Shown here piece by piece: positions 1-9,977 of a DNA stretch of 64,000 nt (positions are counted from its first letter, which is position 1; the number at the start of each line of letters is the position of its first letter). The DNA lies in NCBI RefSeq assembly GCF_002252045.1, contig NZ_NEFF01000005.1:1-64000 (forward strand), written 5' to 3'. The notes beneath the pieces are model-generated. The model saw only the letters and a list, made by a program, of their open reading frames with translations. It did not search any database and was not told the DNA's origin. Made by a program: the position numbers and the translations under genes. The stretch comes from Ignatzschineria sp. F8392 (lineage in GTDB: Bacteria; Pseudomonadota; Gammaproteobacteria; Cardiobacteriales; Wohlfahrtiimonadaceae).

Positions 1-165
1 TTCGAACACTTTTATTGAGTTTTATCCCAACTTCAATGTTGATGCGTTCATTAAGTGATAATCTTGAATAATTCATGGCAACATTTTACTCCTTAAGTCA
101 GTGTTGCGCTAGGAATTAGATTCCGCCTTAACATTCATCAAAATTAATTAAAAATAGATAAAGAG

Positions 166-1446
166 ATGAGAAAAAAAGGTCAGAAAAATATTCCCCCAAA
201 AAAGAATCATCCACAATCAGAGAGCGATCGCGCCTATATTCAAAAAAAGATCCCCAATGGCGTTCCCATCAAGATGTGGGCAAAAGGGGTTCCATTTGAT
301 GAACAGACAAAAAAGCAACTATCTGATACAGCGCAGGTACCTATTATTTTTCGCCATATCGCGGCAATGCCAGATGCTCATATGGGAATGGGCTCCACTG
401 TCGGATCTGTTATTCCTACTAAAAAAGCGATTATCCCAGCAGCCGTCGGCGTTGATATAGGTTGTGGAATGATTGCAGTTCTAACCTCTTTAACTGCGGC
501 AGATATGCCCGATAATCTCTACCCTATTCGTCTTGCGATTGAAGAAGCAGTTCCGCATGGTAGAACAGTAGGTAGAGGCCGAAGAGATATTGGTAGCTGG
601 CAGGAGCCTCCAAAGATAGTGGATCACTATTGGCAACAACTACTTCCTAACTTCCAGAAAATTACAGCGAAATATCCTAAATTAGAGAAGAGCAATCATT
701 ATCATCATCTTGGCACGCTTGGAACAGGAAATCACTTTATAGAACTCTGTACTGATGAGTTAGATCGAATCTGGATTATGCTTCATAGTGGATCTCGAGG
801 TGTTGGTAATGCCATCGGCACTTTCTTTATCGCTCAAGCAAAAAAGGATATGGAGAGCCATATTGCCAATCTTCCCCACAAAGATCTTGCCTATCTCAAA
901 GAGGGGACAAAACACTTCGAAGATTATGTTGAAGCTGTTGAGTGGGCGCAAAACTATGCTCATCTTAACCGAGAGGTGATGATGAAAAATAGTATCGAAG
1001 CGCTACGTAAGGTGATTAAAAAACCTTTTACAACAACCTCCATCGCTGTCAATTGCCACCACAACTATGTTCAAAAAGAGCAACACTTTGGCGAGGAGAT
1101 CTATGTTACACGAAAAGGGGCTGTTTCTGCCCGCAAAGGTGAATTAGGGATCATTCCAGGATCGATGGGCGCTAAAAGTTATATTGTTCGGGGCTTAGGA
1201 AATCCTGATAGCTTTCACTCCTGCTCCCATGGTGCCGGCAGAGTGATGAGCCGAACCGAGGCTAAAAAACGTTTTACTATAGAGGATCAAAAGAGAGCAA
1301 CTCAAGGGATTGAATGCAGAAAAGATAGAGAGGTGATCGATGAGATCCCGATGGCTTATAAAGATATTGATGCCGTCATGGCTGCGCAAAAAGATCTTGT
1401 TGAGATTGTGCATACCTTAAAGCAGATCGTTTGTGTGAAGGGATAA
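166..1446 (+). CDS. rtcB: RtcB-type RNA-splicing ligase
   Basis: RtcB joins RNA 2',3'-cyclic phosphate or 3'-phosphate ends to 5'-hydroxyl ends in a GTP- and Mn-dependent reaction, in RNA repair or tRNA healing. The 426-residue protein carries the family signatures: PDAHMGMG near residues 69-76, VDIGCGM near 96-102 (metal-binding Cys), a HCHHNY-type segment in the middle and CSHGAGR near residue 355, whose His is the guanylylated residue in characterised RtcB. It is slightly longer than E. coli RtcB (about 408), the extra residues being a basic N-terminus. The ribosome site is weak (AAAGAG just before ATG), so a later start cannot be excluded. It stands alone: no rtcA, rtcR or archease is adjacent, and it converges on the yjiH-like gene across a shared hairpin terminator. 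Confidence 0.95.
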   Translation: MRKKGQKNIPPKKNHPQSESDRAYIQKKIPNGVPIKMWAKGVPFDEQTKKQLSDTAQVPIIFRHIAAMPDAHMGMGSTVGSVIPTKKAIIPAAVGVDIGCGMIAVLTSLTAADMPDNLYPIRLAIEEAVPHGRTVGRGRRDIGSWQEPPKIVDHYWQQLLPNFQKITAKYPKLEKSNHYHHLGTLGTGNHFIELCTDELDRIWIMLHSGSRGVGNAIGTFFIAQAKKDMESHIANLPHKDLAYLKEGTKHFEDYVEAVEWAQNYAHLNREVMMKNSIEALRKVIKKPFTTTSIAVNCHHNYVQKEQHFGEEIYVTRKGAVSARKGELGIIPGSMGAKSYIVRGLGNPDSFHSCSHGAGRVMSRTEAKKRFTIEDQKRATQGIECRKDREVIDEIPMAYKDIDAVMAAQKDLVEIVHTLKQIVCVKG

Positions 1447-1478
1447 AAAAACCGACACCTTAGTGTCGGCTCTTTCTG
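1445..1478. terminator. Bidirectional intrinsic terminator between rtcB and the YjiH-like gene
   Basis: A perfect 7-bp stem CCGACAC/GTGTCGG (1452-1458 and 1463-1469) with a 4-nt loop is flanked by an A-run on the left and a T-rich stretch on the right, so it can end rtcB on the plus strand and the YjiH-like gene on the minus strand. Confidence 0.8.
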
Positions 1479-1523
1479 GGCTTATAGAAGAAACTTTCGA
1501 TTAAAATATCTCAAGATAAGATA

Positions 1524-2861
1524 TCAACCTAACCACCCGACTCCAACTCCAATTCTAAAAGCAATGCTTGCAAAAATTAGGCAGAGTATGGTACGGATAA
1601 ACCAGATCACCAATATTTGCCAAAATTTTACAGGGATCTTTGTTGCTAAAATACAAGGGACACTTCCCGAGAGAAAGAGCACACTACCGATTGATGTCAC
1701 AGCAGCAATATAACGAATAGAGAGATCTGCTTCGTTGAGTAAAATTGCCGGCAAGAACATCTCTGCTAATCCTGATGCAATTGCACCACTATGTTCAGAG
1801 GCTCCCTCTAATCCTGTTATTAAGAGTGCCGGCTTTAAAACAACGCCGATCCAATCAAATAGGGGTGTATATTTTGAGAGAATGAGCCCGGTAAATCCGA
1901 TAGCTAAAATTGAAGGCGCAACAACCGATGACATCTTTAAACCATCTTTGAAGTTTCTCCAAAGAGAGATAAAGAGCCCTGGATTTGCTTCATATTGTGA
2001 AATTGCGAGATCTTTTGCATGCGCTAAACGACTCTGATCTGCACCACTATCTGGTAAAGGATTTTCAGCTCTATTATCGAGACGTGATATCGGTGGGATA
2101 TAAGCTGTGATCGTTGTTGTTAAAAAAGTAATCAGAAAGGTACTCCAGAAAAAGAAGTTCCAAGCACCCATGAGATTCATCGTTTTAGCTACAATAATCA
2201 TAAATGTCGCCGAGACTGTTGAAAACCCTGTTGCAACAATCATTGCCTCTCTTAGAGAGTATTTTCCCTGACGATAGACACGATCTGTAATCAATAAACC
2301 AATGGAATAACTCCCTACAAACGATGCAACAGCATCAATAGCAGATCCTCCCGGCGTTCTAAATAGAGGACGCATTAAACGCTCCATAAAGACAGCAACA
2401 AATTCTAAAAAACCAAAACCTAATAGAAATGTTAATGCTACTGCTCCAACAGGAATTAAGAGCCCCACCGATAATGCTAGCTTTTCAAACAGAAAAGGTA
2501 ACATATCGGGCGTCATCGCCCAAGCAGGGGCCCATCCTGTTAAATAGAGAATGGCTAAAATAAACCCTAATACTTTAAATGCAGAGAAAATCTTCTCGCT
2601 TATAGAGTTTTTATAATTCCCTGAAATATAGGGATAGAAGGCCCCAAACGCCATAATCAACATAATCGCAGTTAAAGCAAAGGGACGCATTTGATGGATC
2701 ACAAAGCCAGCGATATGATCCAACATAATGGTCTCTTTTCCCCCAATATCGATTGAGATAAAAAAGAGCGCAACTCCCACCAAACTGTAGAGAAAAACTC
2801 GGGTTAACATCAAGCGCTCCGAACCTTTCTTCTTTCTATTCTCTCTTAAAACATCATCCAT
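1524..2861 (-). CDS. YjiH-family nucleoside-recognition (Gate) domain membrane protein
   Basis: A 445-residue polytopic inner-membrane protein with about ten hydrophobic segments. The segment around residues 190-240 (GGSAIDAVASFVGSYSIGLL, then a basic loop, then TGFSTVSATFMI) is typical of the YjiH / nucleoside-recognition 'Gate' family; such proteins are usually annotated as transporters but their substrate is not established. It lies on the same strand as hutI, 217 bp downstream, at the end of the hut gene run, so a role in uptake of histidine, urocanate or a related compound is plausible from position only. A good Shine-Dalgarno (GGAGGAAGATGAT then ATG) supports the start. Substrate unknown. 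Confidence 0.75.
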   Translation of the reverse strand: MDDVLRENRKKKGSERLMLTRVFLYSLVGVALFFISIDIGGKETIMLDHIAGFVIHQMRPFALTAIMLIMAFGAFYPYISGNYKNSISEKIFSAFKVLGFILAILYLTGWAPAWAMTPDMLPFLFEKLALSVGLLIPVGAVALTFLLGFGFLEFVAVFMERLMRPLFRTPGGSAIDAVASFVGSYSIGLLITDRVYRQGKYSLREAMIVATGFSTVSATFMIIVAKTMNLMGAWNFFFWSTFLITFLTTTITAYIPPISRLDNRAENPLPDSGADQSRLAHAKDLAISQYEANPGLFISLWRNFKDGLKMSSVVAPSILAIGFTGLILSKYTPLFDWIGVVLKPALLITGLEGASEHSGAIASGLAEMFLPAILLNEADLSIRYIAAVTSIGSVLFLSGSVPCILATKIPVKFWQILVIWFIRTILCLIFASIAFRIGVGVGWLG

Positions 2862-3078
2862 ATCATCTTCCTCCGATTAAATTCTATCGTTATACTTATC
2901 GCCATTTTTTCGTCACTTTTATCATTATATTTATTGTTATATTGTCTTGTATGTTGACTTTTGTTGACGCTTGCTATTTTGATAGCTACTTTATGACTAT
3001 TACTGCCACTCATCTCTAACCAGTGTTCTCTATCTCTAAAAGTAGCTATCGTGATCCCTTATAATCACGCTTAATCCT

Positions 3079-4311
3079 CTAACAGAGATCCGTGATTTCA
3101 GAACCTTGATAGATCACTCTATTATTTAATGTACCGCCTAACCAATAACTCAGTTCTGCAGGGTGAGTGACATCCCAAGCAACAAAGTTGGCTAATTTAC
3201 CAACCTCTAACGAACCCTCATCTTCTTCTATACCTAGTGCAAAAGCTGCATTATAGGTCACGCCTGCTAATGTCTCTTCTGGGGTAAGTTTAAATAGTGT
3301 GCATCCCATATTGAGTGCTAAACGGAGTGAAAGAAGTGGAGATGTTCCGGGATTGAGATCCGTTGAAAGTGCGATCTTAACACCCTCTCGCTTAAATGCA
3401 TCAATGGGGGGATATTGTGTTTCTCTTAACATATAAAATGCGCCCGGAAGAAGAACCGCTACCGTTCCTGATTTCGCCATCGCTTTTGCATCAGAATCAT
3501 CCGCATACTCCATATGATCTGCTGACAATGCGCCATATTTTGCAGCTAATGTTGAACCGTGCAGAGATGAGAGTTGTTCCGCGTGCAATTTAATCGGAAT
3601 ATTATAGTTTTGAGCGGCGATAAAGAGCCTCTCCACCTGCGCAGGGGAGAAAGCGATATGTTCACAAAAGGCATCGAGCGCATCAATGTTACACTGCTCA
3701 ACAACTTTCGGAAGAACCTCTTCAATCACATAATCGATATAATGATCTGAATCATCCCCAAACTCTTTAGGAAGTGCATGAGCGGCTAAAAAAGTAGTAT
3801 GGATGGAGATCGGCATCGTCTCTTTTAAGCGCGCAATCACCGAGAGCATCTTTAATTCAGACTCTAGATCTAAGCCATAACCAGATTTAATCTCAACGGT
3901 TGTCACACCATCTGCCATCAGATGCTCGATCCGTCTTTTAGCAGTGTAAAAGAGCTCCTCTTCTGAGGCCTGACGCGTTGCATTAACTGTACTCTGAATA
4001 CCTCCACCACGTTTAGCAATCTCTGTATAACTAACCCCTTCTAAACGCGCTTCAAATTCCTCACTACGATTTCCACCAAATACTAGATGGGTATGACAAT
4101 CGATCAAGCCGGGGGTGACCAATCGACCTTCAAGATCGATTTTTTCATAATCGCCATCCACATCAGTCAATTGAGCCTCAGGACCGATCCATTGAATTTT
4201 TTGATCATTAGTCACAATAACCCCTTTTTCGATCAGATTATAGTGTCCATCAGCCATAGTGACGATCTGACAGTTATGCCAAATTTTTTGATTCTTATCT
4301 CGATTCTCCAT
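3079..4311 (-). CDS. hutI: Imidazolonepropionase
   Basis: Third enzyme of histidine degradation: hydrolyses 4-imidazolone-5-propionate to N-formimino-L-glutamate in the cytoplasm. The 410-residue amidohydrolase-superfamily protein has the metal-binding HxH in [10 protein letters not shown] (His73 and His75), a downstream KLHAEQ segment carrying further metal/substrate ligands, and [10 protein letters not shown] near the C-terminus, all characteristic of HutI. Length is normal for the family. The start has a purine-rich GAGGAG ribosome site. It lies 68 bp downstream of hutG on the same strand and is probably co-transcribed with it. Confidence 0.95.
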   Translation of the reverse strand: MENRDKNQKIWHNCQIVTMADGHYNLIEKGVIVTNDQKIQWIGPEAQLTDVDGDYEKIDLEGRLVTPGLIDCHTHLVFGGNRSEEFEARLEGVSYTEIAKRGGGIQSTVNATRQASEEELFYTAKRRIEHLMADGVTTVEIKSGYGLDLESELKMLSVIARLKETMPISIHTTFLAAHALPKEFGDDSDHYIDYVIEEVLPKVVEQCNIDALDAFCEHIAFSPAQVERLFIAAQNYNIPIKLHAEQLSSLHGSTLAAKYGALSADHMEYADDSDAKAMAKSGTVAVLLPGAFYMLRETQYPPIDAFKREGVKIALSTDLNPGTSPLLSLRLALNMGCTLFKLTPEETLAGVTYNAAFALGIEEDEGSLEVGKLANFVAWDVTHPAELSYWLGGTLNNRVIYQGSEITDLC

Positions 4312-4379
4312 TCTCTACTCTCCTCTTTTTTCTTTCTTCTCTCTTCATCTTCTCTGCTCTTTCTCTTCTTTTAGAGCCG

Positions 4380-5330
4380 TTACAACCCTCGTGTAAACTC
4401 CCAAATAAAACGAGCCGCAACCCGCGCGCATAGATCATCATGATCACGTGATGGAAGATACTCTACAAAATCGAGAGCTTGTAATTTGCCACTCTCTTTA
4501 ATCTTCTTCCCCAAATGGAGATAGAGTTGAGGGTCAACACCTAAAGATGCAGGTGCCGATACCGCAAACATACTACTTGGCGGTAGCGCATCGAGATCAA
4601 AACTGAGATAGATTAGATCGACTTTTTCTAAAAATGCTTCCAATTGAGCCTCAAGTGATGGGAGATTTCCCAAGTGGCACTCATAATCCCAAATGATCTC
4701 TGTTCCACTACTATGAGCCGTCTCTAGAAGAGAGCCTGTATTTCCAACTTCACTTGCACCAATACAGAGATAATGAAAGGGGCGATTCTCTCTTTGACAA
4801 TACTCTTGTAACTCTCTAAAAGGTGTCCCCGAGGTTGATTCCGCAGCTAGGCGCATATCGAGATGGGCATCAAAATTGATAATTCCTATCTTTGCATCAC
4901 GATCACTCTTATAGAGTCCTAATCCATGGGCATAGGCTGTTTCATGCCCACCCCCTAACACCACTGTTTTATTGTGACTTCTCTGTAGTAAGACAACAAG
5001 ATCTGTTAAGGCATTTTGAGTAGCTTCAAGAGATTCTCGATAATGAATCGTGCCGCAATCTATCAACTTTTCATGCCCTTGATGCGCAGCAAAATTAGCA
5101 AAAACTCTTCGTAGCTGATCTGGTGCTTCTGCCGCCCCCACCCTTCCACGATTTCGCTTAACGCCTTCATCACAGGCAAAGCCAATGAGAGCATTTCGCT
5201 CACTAAAGTTAAATTGAGGCTCTTCTACAATAGGAACAACTTGGAACATCCGCTTTGCAGCCTGACTCTCATGGCTATCATCGCGTCCTGTCCAGATCTC
5301 ATTCGCTGTTTTTTGCCAAAAATTTATCAT
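4380..5330 (-). CDS. hutG: Formimidoylglutamase
   Basis: Hydrolyses N-formimino-L-glutamate to L-glutamate and formamide, the last step of the direct hut route. The 316-residue ureohydrolase (arginase-like) shows the binuclear Mn site motifs GGGHE (126-130), DAHLD (154-158) and SFDLDAL (about 243-249). In place of the arginase DxDxxDP pattern the third motif reads DLDALPPS, as is usual for HutG. Because HutG is present and no formiminoglutamate deiminase (HutF) is, the pathway here should release formamide. It follows hutU after a 305-bp gap and precedes hutI. Confidence 0.93.
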   Translation of the reverse strand: MINFWQKTANEIWTGRDDSHESQAAKRMFQVVPIVEEPQFNFSERNALIGFACDEGVKRNRGRVGAAEAPDQLRRVFANFAAHQGHEKLIDCGTIHYRESLEATQNALTDLVVLLQRSHNKTVVLGGGHETAYAHGLGLYKSDRDAKIGIINFDAHLDMRLAAESTSGTPFRELQEYCQRENRPFHYLCIGASEVGNTGSLLETAHSSGTEIIWDYECHLGNLPSLEAQLEAFLEKVDLIYLSFDLDALPPSSMFAVSAPASLGVDPQLYLHLGKKIKESGKLQALDFVEYLPSRDHDDLCARVAARFIWEFTRGL

Positions 5331-5635
5331 CTTTCCCTCACTTATAGATCTCTATCCATCTCTTTACATCTTTATAGCGCTTAAACAGAAAAATGATATT
5401 CCCCAATGACTCTCCTCCCCTTTTCTTCATCAGCATAATCAATAGATATCGCCTTTAATAGTAATCTTTACATGGGATAATCTTTACATAAAACTTTGTA
5501 TGAAAACCTTATATGGAAGACTTATATGAAAGCTTTGGATAAAGACTCATGCTATTAGAAGATCAGTAGAAAGAAGAGACTCATTAGAGAATATCGATCA
5601 GCTCTATGATAAGCCCTATCAATGATCCGATAGGT
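5331..5635 (-). other. 305-bp gap between hutU and hutG
   Basis: No gene is visible. Around 5480-5550 there are loose repeats of a TTATATGAAAG-like unit (about 13 bp period). A weak 6-bp hairpin CCTATC/GATAGG (5615-5620 and 5629-5634) sits immediately after the hutU stop codon but has no T-run, so it is not a convincing terminator; it could reduce read-through into hutG. Confidence 0.4.
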
Positions 5636-7309
5636 CTATTTCACCATCGGTAGATTTAAGCCTTGCTCTTTTGCACACTCAATAGCAATCTCATAGCCTG
5701 CATCTGCATGACGCATCACGCCGGTAGCAGGATCGTTTGTCAATACGCGCGCAATTCTTTCCGCCGCTTCATCTGTACCATCACAAACAATCACGACTCC
5801 AGAATGTTGAGAGAAGCCCATACCAACACCCCCTCCATGATGGAGAGATACCCATGTTGCACCGCCTGCAGTATTGAGTAACGCATTGAGTAGTGGCCAA
5901 TCTGAAACGGTATCTGAACCATCTTTCATCGCTTCAGTTTCACGGTGCGGACTAGATACAGATCCTGAGTCGAGGTGGTCACGACCAATCACTATCGGTG
6001 CCGAAAGCTCACCACTACGAACCATCTCATTAAATGCAAGACCGAGTTTCGCACGATCGCCTAAACCAACCCAGCAGATACGTGCCGGCAATCCTTGGAA
6101 ATGGATACGCTCTTTTGCCATATCTAACCAGCGATGGAGAGACTCATTATCGGGAAGTAACTCTTTCACTTTCGCATCGGTCTTATAGATATCCTCTGGA
6201 TCTCCCGAAAGCGCAACCCATCTAAATGGACCGATACCACGGCAGAAGAGTGGGCGAATATAAGCCGGTACAAATCCTGGGAAATCGAAAGCATTCTCAA
6301 CGCCGACATCTTTCGCCATTTGACGAATATTATTACCATAGTCAAAGGTTGGCACGCCCATTTCTTGGAAGGCTAACATCGCTTCAACATGTTTACCCAT
6401 CGATTCTTTTGCTCTTTGCACTGTTCCGGCAGGATCAGTTTTTGCCGCCTCTTTATACTCTTCCCATGTCATGCCAATAGGTAGATAACCGTGAAGTGGG
6501 TCGTGTGCGCTCGTCTGGTCAGTCACCATATCAGGACGAACACCACGACGAACAAGCTCCGGTAAAATCTCTGCAGCATTCCCATGAAGTGCAATCGAGA
6601 TCGCTTTACCTTCTTGAGTATATTTTTCAAGACGCGCTAATGCATCATCAAGATCATCTGCTTGCTCATCAACATATCCTGTACGAAGACGGAAATCGAT
6701 ACTCGATTGTTGACACTCAATATTGAGAGAAGCAGCTCCAGCTAGCGTTGCTGCAAGCGGTTGAGCACCCCCCATACCGCCTAAACCGGCAGTTAAAATC
6801 CATTTTCCTTCTAAAGAACCACCATAATGTTGACGCCCAGCTTCCACAAAGGTCTCATAGGTTCCTTGAACAATTCCTTGGCTACCGATATAGATCCAGC
6901 TACCTGCTGTCATCTGTCCGTACATCATTAAGCCCTTCTTATCGAGCTCATTGAAATGCTCCCAATTTGCCCAATGGGGGACAATATTGGAGTTTGCGAT
7001 TAAGACGCGCGGCGCATCCTTATGGGTCTTAAAGACACCTACAGGTTTACCTGATTGCACAAGGAGTGTTTCATCTGCTTCAAGCGCTTTTAATGTCTCA
7101 ACGATCTTATCAAAACACTCCCAATCACGAGCTGCTCGGCCAATTCCCCCATAAACAACAAGCTCTTTAGGGTTCTCTGCAACATCAGGATCGAGGTTAT
7201 TCATCAACATTCTAAGAGCGGCTTCTGTCAGCCAATTCTTAGCATTTAATTCTGTTCCTCTCGGTGCGCGAATCTCGACATCTCTATAACGATCATTATT
7301 ATTAGACAT
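5636..7309 (-). CDS. hutU: Urocanate hydratase
   Basis: Converts urocanate to 4-imidazolone-5-propionate with tightly bound NAD+ as electrophile. The 557-residue protein has the NAD-binding [12 protein letters not shown] segment and the [18 protein letters not shown] segment carrying the active-site Cys, and matches the usual family length of about 555. The open frame extends 18 codons further upstream, but the ATG at 7309 ([10 protein letters not shown]) is preceded by GGAGG ten bases upstream and gives the family-typical length, so it is preferred. First gene of the minus-strand hut run; its promoter region faces hutC and holds a large inverted repeat. Confidence 0.95.
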   Translation of the reverse strand: MSNNNDRYRDVEIRAPRGTELNAKNWLTEAALRMLMNNLDPDVAENPKELVVYGGIGRAARDWECFDKIVETLKALEADETLLVQSGKPVGVFKTHKDAPRVLIANSNIVPHWANWEHFNELDKKGLMMYGQMTAGSWIYIGSQGIVQGTYETFVEAGRQHYGGSLEGKWILTAGLGGMGGAQPLAATLAGAASLNIECQQSSIDFRLRTGYVDEQADDLDDALARLEKYTQEGKAISIALHGNAAEILPELVRRGVRPDMVTDQTSAHDPLHGYLPIGMTWEEYKEAAKTDPAGTVQRAKESMGKHVEAMLAFQEMGVPTFDYGNNIRQMAKDVGVENAFDFPGFVPAYIRPLFCRGIGPFRWVALSGDPEDIYKTDAKVKELLPDNESLHRWLDMAKERIHFQGLPARICWVGLGDRAKLGLAFNEMVRSGELSAPIVIGRDHLDSGSVSSPHRETEAMKDGSDTVSDWPLLNALLNTAGGATWVSLHHGGGVGMGFSQHSGVVIVCDGTDEAAERIARVLTNDPATGVMRHADAGYEIAIECAKEQGLNLPMVK

Positions 7310-7755
7310 AACTCTTATCCTCCAAACTAAGATTGTGTGATGTGACCTCCTTATGGAGATCACCTCTATTCGATCGAAGCTTTATATATTTAAAGCATGG
7401 GATTTAGAGATTTGAATAGTGGTCTTGAGTATTGATCTACTCTCGCCCTGAGTCTCCTCCCTAAACCCGACACCTAAAGCTTCAAATTTTTAATCAATTT
7501 CTTTCTTTTCATTTTTAGCTCTGAAGCTAATTTCATTATATACATAGCTATTTCTAAATGTCTATACATTTAATTATTGTATAGACATTAAGATGTCTAA
7601 TATCACGAAACACTTTGATAATAGAGAGATACAATCATTCTTAAAGCCAGAAAAAACCCCATAAAAACTCGATTTTTACATGAGATAATAATGAATTAGA
7701 CCAAGTTGTGGGCTATAATTTGCCTACTCATTCATTCAGTGCCGGAAAAATATGC
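7310..7755. promoter_or_regulatory. hutU-hutC divergent promoter region
   Basis: This 446-bp AT-rich spacer separates divergently transcribed hutU and hutC. The main recognisable element is the inverted repeat at 7558-7588 (listed separately). A weaker related decamer, ATTATATACA at 7535-7544, differs at two positions from the TGTATATACA pattern. Promoter -10/-35 boxes cannot be assigned with confidence by eye. Confidence 0.5.
7558..7588. promoter_or_regulatory. Paired operator, probable HutC binding site
   Basis: A perfect 11-bp inverted repeat, ATGTCTATACA (7558-7568) and TGTATAGACAT (7578-7588), separated by 9 bp. Each arm is itself a near-palindrome resembling the TGTA-N2-TACA type site bound by HutC/GntR proteins, and the arm centres are 20 bp apart, about two helical turns, so two dimers could bind on one face. 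It lies between hutU and hutC, where autoregulation and control of hutU would be expected. Binding is inferred. Confidence 0.75.
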
Positions 7756-8496
7756 ATGTCGATCCCAATATATAAAAAAGTTCAGAACTATATTCTTGAA
7801 AAGATAGAAAATAATGAATATAGCGAAGGTGAACAAATCCCTACAGAACAGGAGTTATCACAGCTCTTTAATGCGAGTCGAATGACCATTAATCGAGCGA
7901 TTACAGAGCTCAGTAGACAAAATATTCTTAAAAGGATTCAAGGAAGTGGCACTTTTGTAATGCCAAAGAAAGCGAGCTCTCAACCATTAACTGTTGTCGA
8001 TATTGTCGGTGAGATCGAGAATCGTGGTAATCGCCATCGTGCTGAGATCATTGCACAAAAATTATTGCCGGCAAGTGGTTTGGTGGCGAAAAAATTGGAA
8101 GTACCGATCGAATCGACCCTCTATTTCTGCCATATTATCCACTTTGAGAATGATCTTCCCTTAGCGGTTGAGAAGCGTTATATTCCCCATCATCTTGTCC
8201 CTAACTTTTTTGAGCAAGATTTCTTAAAAATATCCCCAAGTGGATTTCTTTTAAAGAATTATGACCTGACAGAGATGGAGCATTCAATAGAAGCAACGAT
8301 CGCAGATGAGACCTTAAGTCGCTACCTCAAAGTAGAATTAGGTTCTGCTTGCCTCGATATTAAACGGAGAACCTGGAGCTCAATCGGTCTTATCAGCTAT
8401 GCTGAATTTATCTACCCCGCTTCTCGCTATCGCCTGCACTCTCGCATGCGTGTCGATGAATATATGCGCTTAGGCATTCCGATGGATTCAATCTAA
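7756..8496 (+). CDS. hutC: HutC-like GntR-family transcriptional repressor
   Basis: GntR/HutC-family regulator that normally represses hut genes and is released by urocanate. The 246-residue protein has an N-terminal winged helix-turn-helix (residues about 5-75, with IPTEQELSQLFNASRMTINRAI and the GSGTFV wing) and a C-terminal UTRA effector domain (about 95-235, with the EKRYIPHHLVPNF and SIEATIADETLSRYL segments). The frame is open upstream to a GTG at 7708, but the ATG at 7756 (MSIPIYKKVQ) begins at the normal position for the family. Divergent from hutU. Family assignment is firm; the effector is inferred from location. Confidence 0.9.
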   Translation: MSIPIYKKVQNYILEKIENNEYSEGEQIPTEQELSQLFNASRMTINRAITELSRQNILKRIQGSGTFVMPKKASSQPLTVVDIVGEIENRGNRHRAEIIAQKLLPASGLVAKKLEVPIESTLYFCHIIHFENDLPLAVEKRYIPHHLVPNFFEQDFLKISPSGFLLKNYDLTEMEHSIEATIADETLSRYLKVELGSACLDIKRRTWSSIGLISYAEFIYPASRYRLHSRMRVDEYMRLGIPMDSI

Positions 8497-8584
8497 TCTC
8501 TCCCCAATCTCTCGTCTTCCCCCGACCACTCTCTCTGATCATCTCTCCCCTATTTCTTAACCCACACATCTTAACCCATACAAA

Positions 8585-8625
8585 AAAGCCATACACTCTA
8601 ACCGCTGAGTGTATGGCTTTGTACT
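8585..8625. terminator. Bidirectional terminator between hutC and dctM
   Basis: A perfect 14-bp stem, AAAGCCATACACTC (8585-8598) and GAGTGTATGGCTTT (8607-8620), with an 8-nt loop, flanked by an A-run on the left and TTT on the right. It serves convergent hutC and dctM. Confidence 0.85.
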
Positions 8626-8693
8626 TATTCCTTTACTTATTCCTTATAATTTATCTCTTATAATCTCTCAATCATAGAGATTCAAATCTCGCA

Positions 8694-9977
8694 TTACATC
8701 ATTCCTAAGAAAGTCGGTAATCCAAGTGAGATGAAAGGAATATATGTAATCAAGAGCAGGAAGAAGATAAGAATCATCAACCATGGCAATGCTGCTCTAA
8801 TCGTACTTGTGATAGGCATTCCCGTTACAGCTGAAGAGACGAAGAGGTTAAGACCAATAGGCGGTGTAATTAACCCGATCTCCATATTCACAACCATAAT
8901 AATCCCTAGATGAATAGGATCGATACCAAGCTCCATCGCGATGGGGAAGAAGATAGGTGCCAAAATCAGAATAACGGCTGATGGCTCCATAAAACTTCCT
9001 GCAATAAGCAAGACGATATTGACAATCACTAAGAACATCCATGGAGAGAAGCCCATCTCAATCACCCAACTTGCGATCGATTGTGGAATCTGCTCTGTAG
9101 TTAAAACATGGGCAAAGAGCATGGCGTTAGCAATGATAAACATCAACATCACCGTCATCTTACCCGACTCTAACATCACCTTCGAAAAGTCACTAATCCG
9201 CATATCTTTATAGACAAAAAGTGCTACAAACATCGAATAGACAGCTGCAACAGCCGCCGCTTCAGTAGGTGTATACATTCCGCTATAGATACCCCCTAAA
9301 ATGATCACCATAAGGAGCAATCCCCAAAGCGCACGTCTAAATGCGACAAACCACTCTTTAACACTGACGCGAGGTTGTGCTGGTAGCTTTTTAATACGCG
9401 CAACAATATAGATCGCCGCCATTAATGCTACCCCTAAAAGTAAGCCTGGGACAACACCGGCCATAAACATCTTACCAACCGATTGCTCTGTAGCAGCGGC
9501 ATAAACAACCATTACGATTGAAGGAGGAATTAAGATTCCCAATGTTCCGGCATTACAGATAATTCCAGCACCAAACTCTTTGCTATAACCTGATTTAACC
9601 ATGCCGGCAATAGCAATTGAACCTACGGCGGCAACTGTTGCAGGACTTGAGCCCGATAGTGCTGCAAAGAGCATACAAGCAAGGACTGAACCGATTGCAA
9701 GCCCCCCTCTAATATGGCCGACACAAGCATTGGCAAAATCAATTAAGCGTTGAGCTACCCCACCCGTTGTCATAAAAGCACCCGCAATCAAGAAGAATGG
9801 GATCGCTAAAAGGGTTGAATGTTCAGATGTCTCAAACATCTTAATCGCTAAACTGCGGGGCGAATCAGGACTGAAGAAGATAATAGTTAATGCACTCGAT
9901 AACCCAAGAGAAATGGCAACCGGAACACCGATCAACATTAGGGCAAAGAGCAACACAAATAAGAATAATATGGTCAT
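8694..9977 (-). CDS. dctM: TRAP transporter large permease (DctM)
   Basis: Large membrane subunit of a tripartite ATP-independent periplasmic transporter, which drives uptake of a carboxylate with a sodium or proton gradient. The 427-residue protein is almost entirely hydrophobic (about 11-12 membrane segments) and shows DctM-type segments such as PVAISLGLSSALTI near the N-terminus, AALSGSSPATVAAVGSIAI, GAGIICNAGTLGILIPPSI and EIGLITPPIGLNLFV near the C-terminus. It overlaps the dctQ stop by 4 bp (ATGA), indicating translational coupling. Its binding protein is encoded two genes upstream. Confidence 0.95.
   Translation of the reverse strand: MTILFLFVLLFALMLIGVPVAISLGLSSALTIIFFSPDSPRSLAIKMFETSEHSTLLAIPFFLIAGAFMTTGGVAQRLIDFANACVGHIRGGLAIGSVLACMLFAALSGSSPATVAAVGSIAIAGMVKSGYSKEFGAGIICNAGTLGILIPPSIVMVVYAAATEQSVGKMFMAGVVPGLLLGVALMAAIYIVARIKKLPAQPRVSVKEWFVAFRRALWGLLLMVIILGGIYSGMYTPTEAAAVAAVYSMFVALFVYKDMRISDFSKVMLESGKMTVMLMFIIANAMLFAHVLTTEQIPQSIASWVIEMGFSPWMFLVIVNIVLLIAGSFMEPSAVILILAPIFFPIAMELGIDPIHLGIIMVVNMEIGLITPPIGLNLFVSSAVTGMPITSTIRAALPWLMILIFFLLLITYIPFISLGLPTFLGMM

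Noticed and set aside
4087-4374. Plus-strand frame over the hutI start
   Set aside because: Antisense to hutI and ends in a Ser/Leu/Phe-rich tail encoded by the CT-rich spacer.
5611-5640. Terminator after hutU
   Set aside because: Six-bp stem with no T-run; too weak to call.
5874-6480. Plus-strand frames opposite hutU
   Set aside because: They are shadows of the hutU coding strand; no ribosome sites and no recognisable domains.
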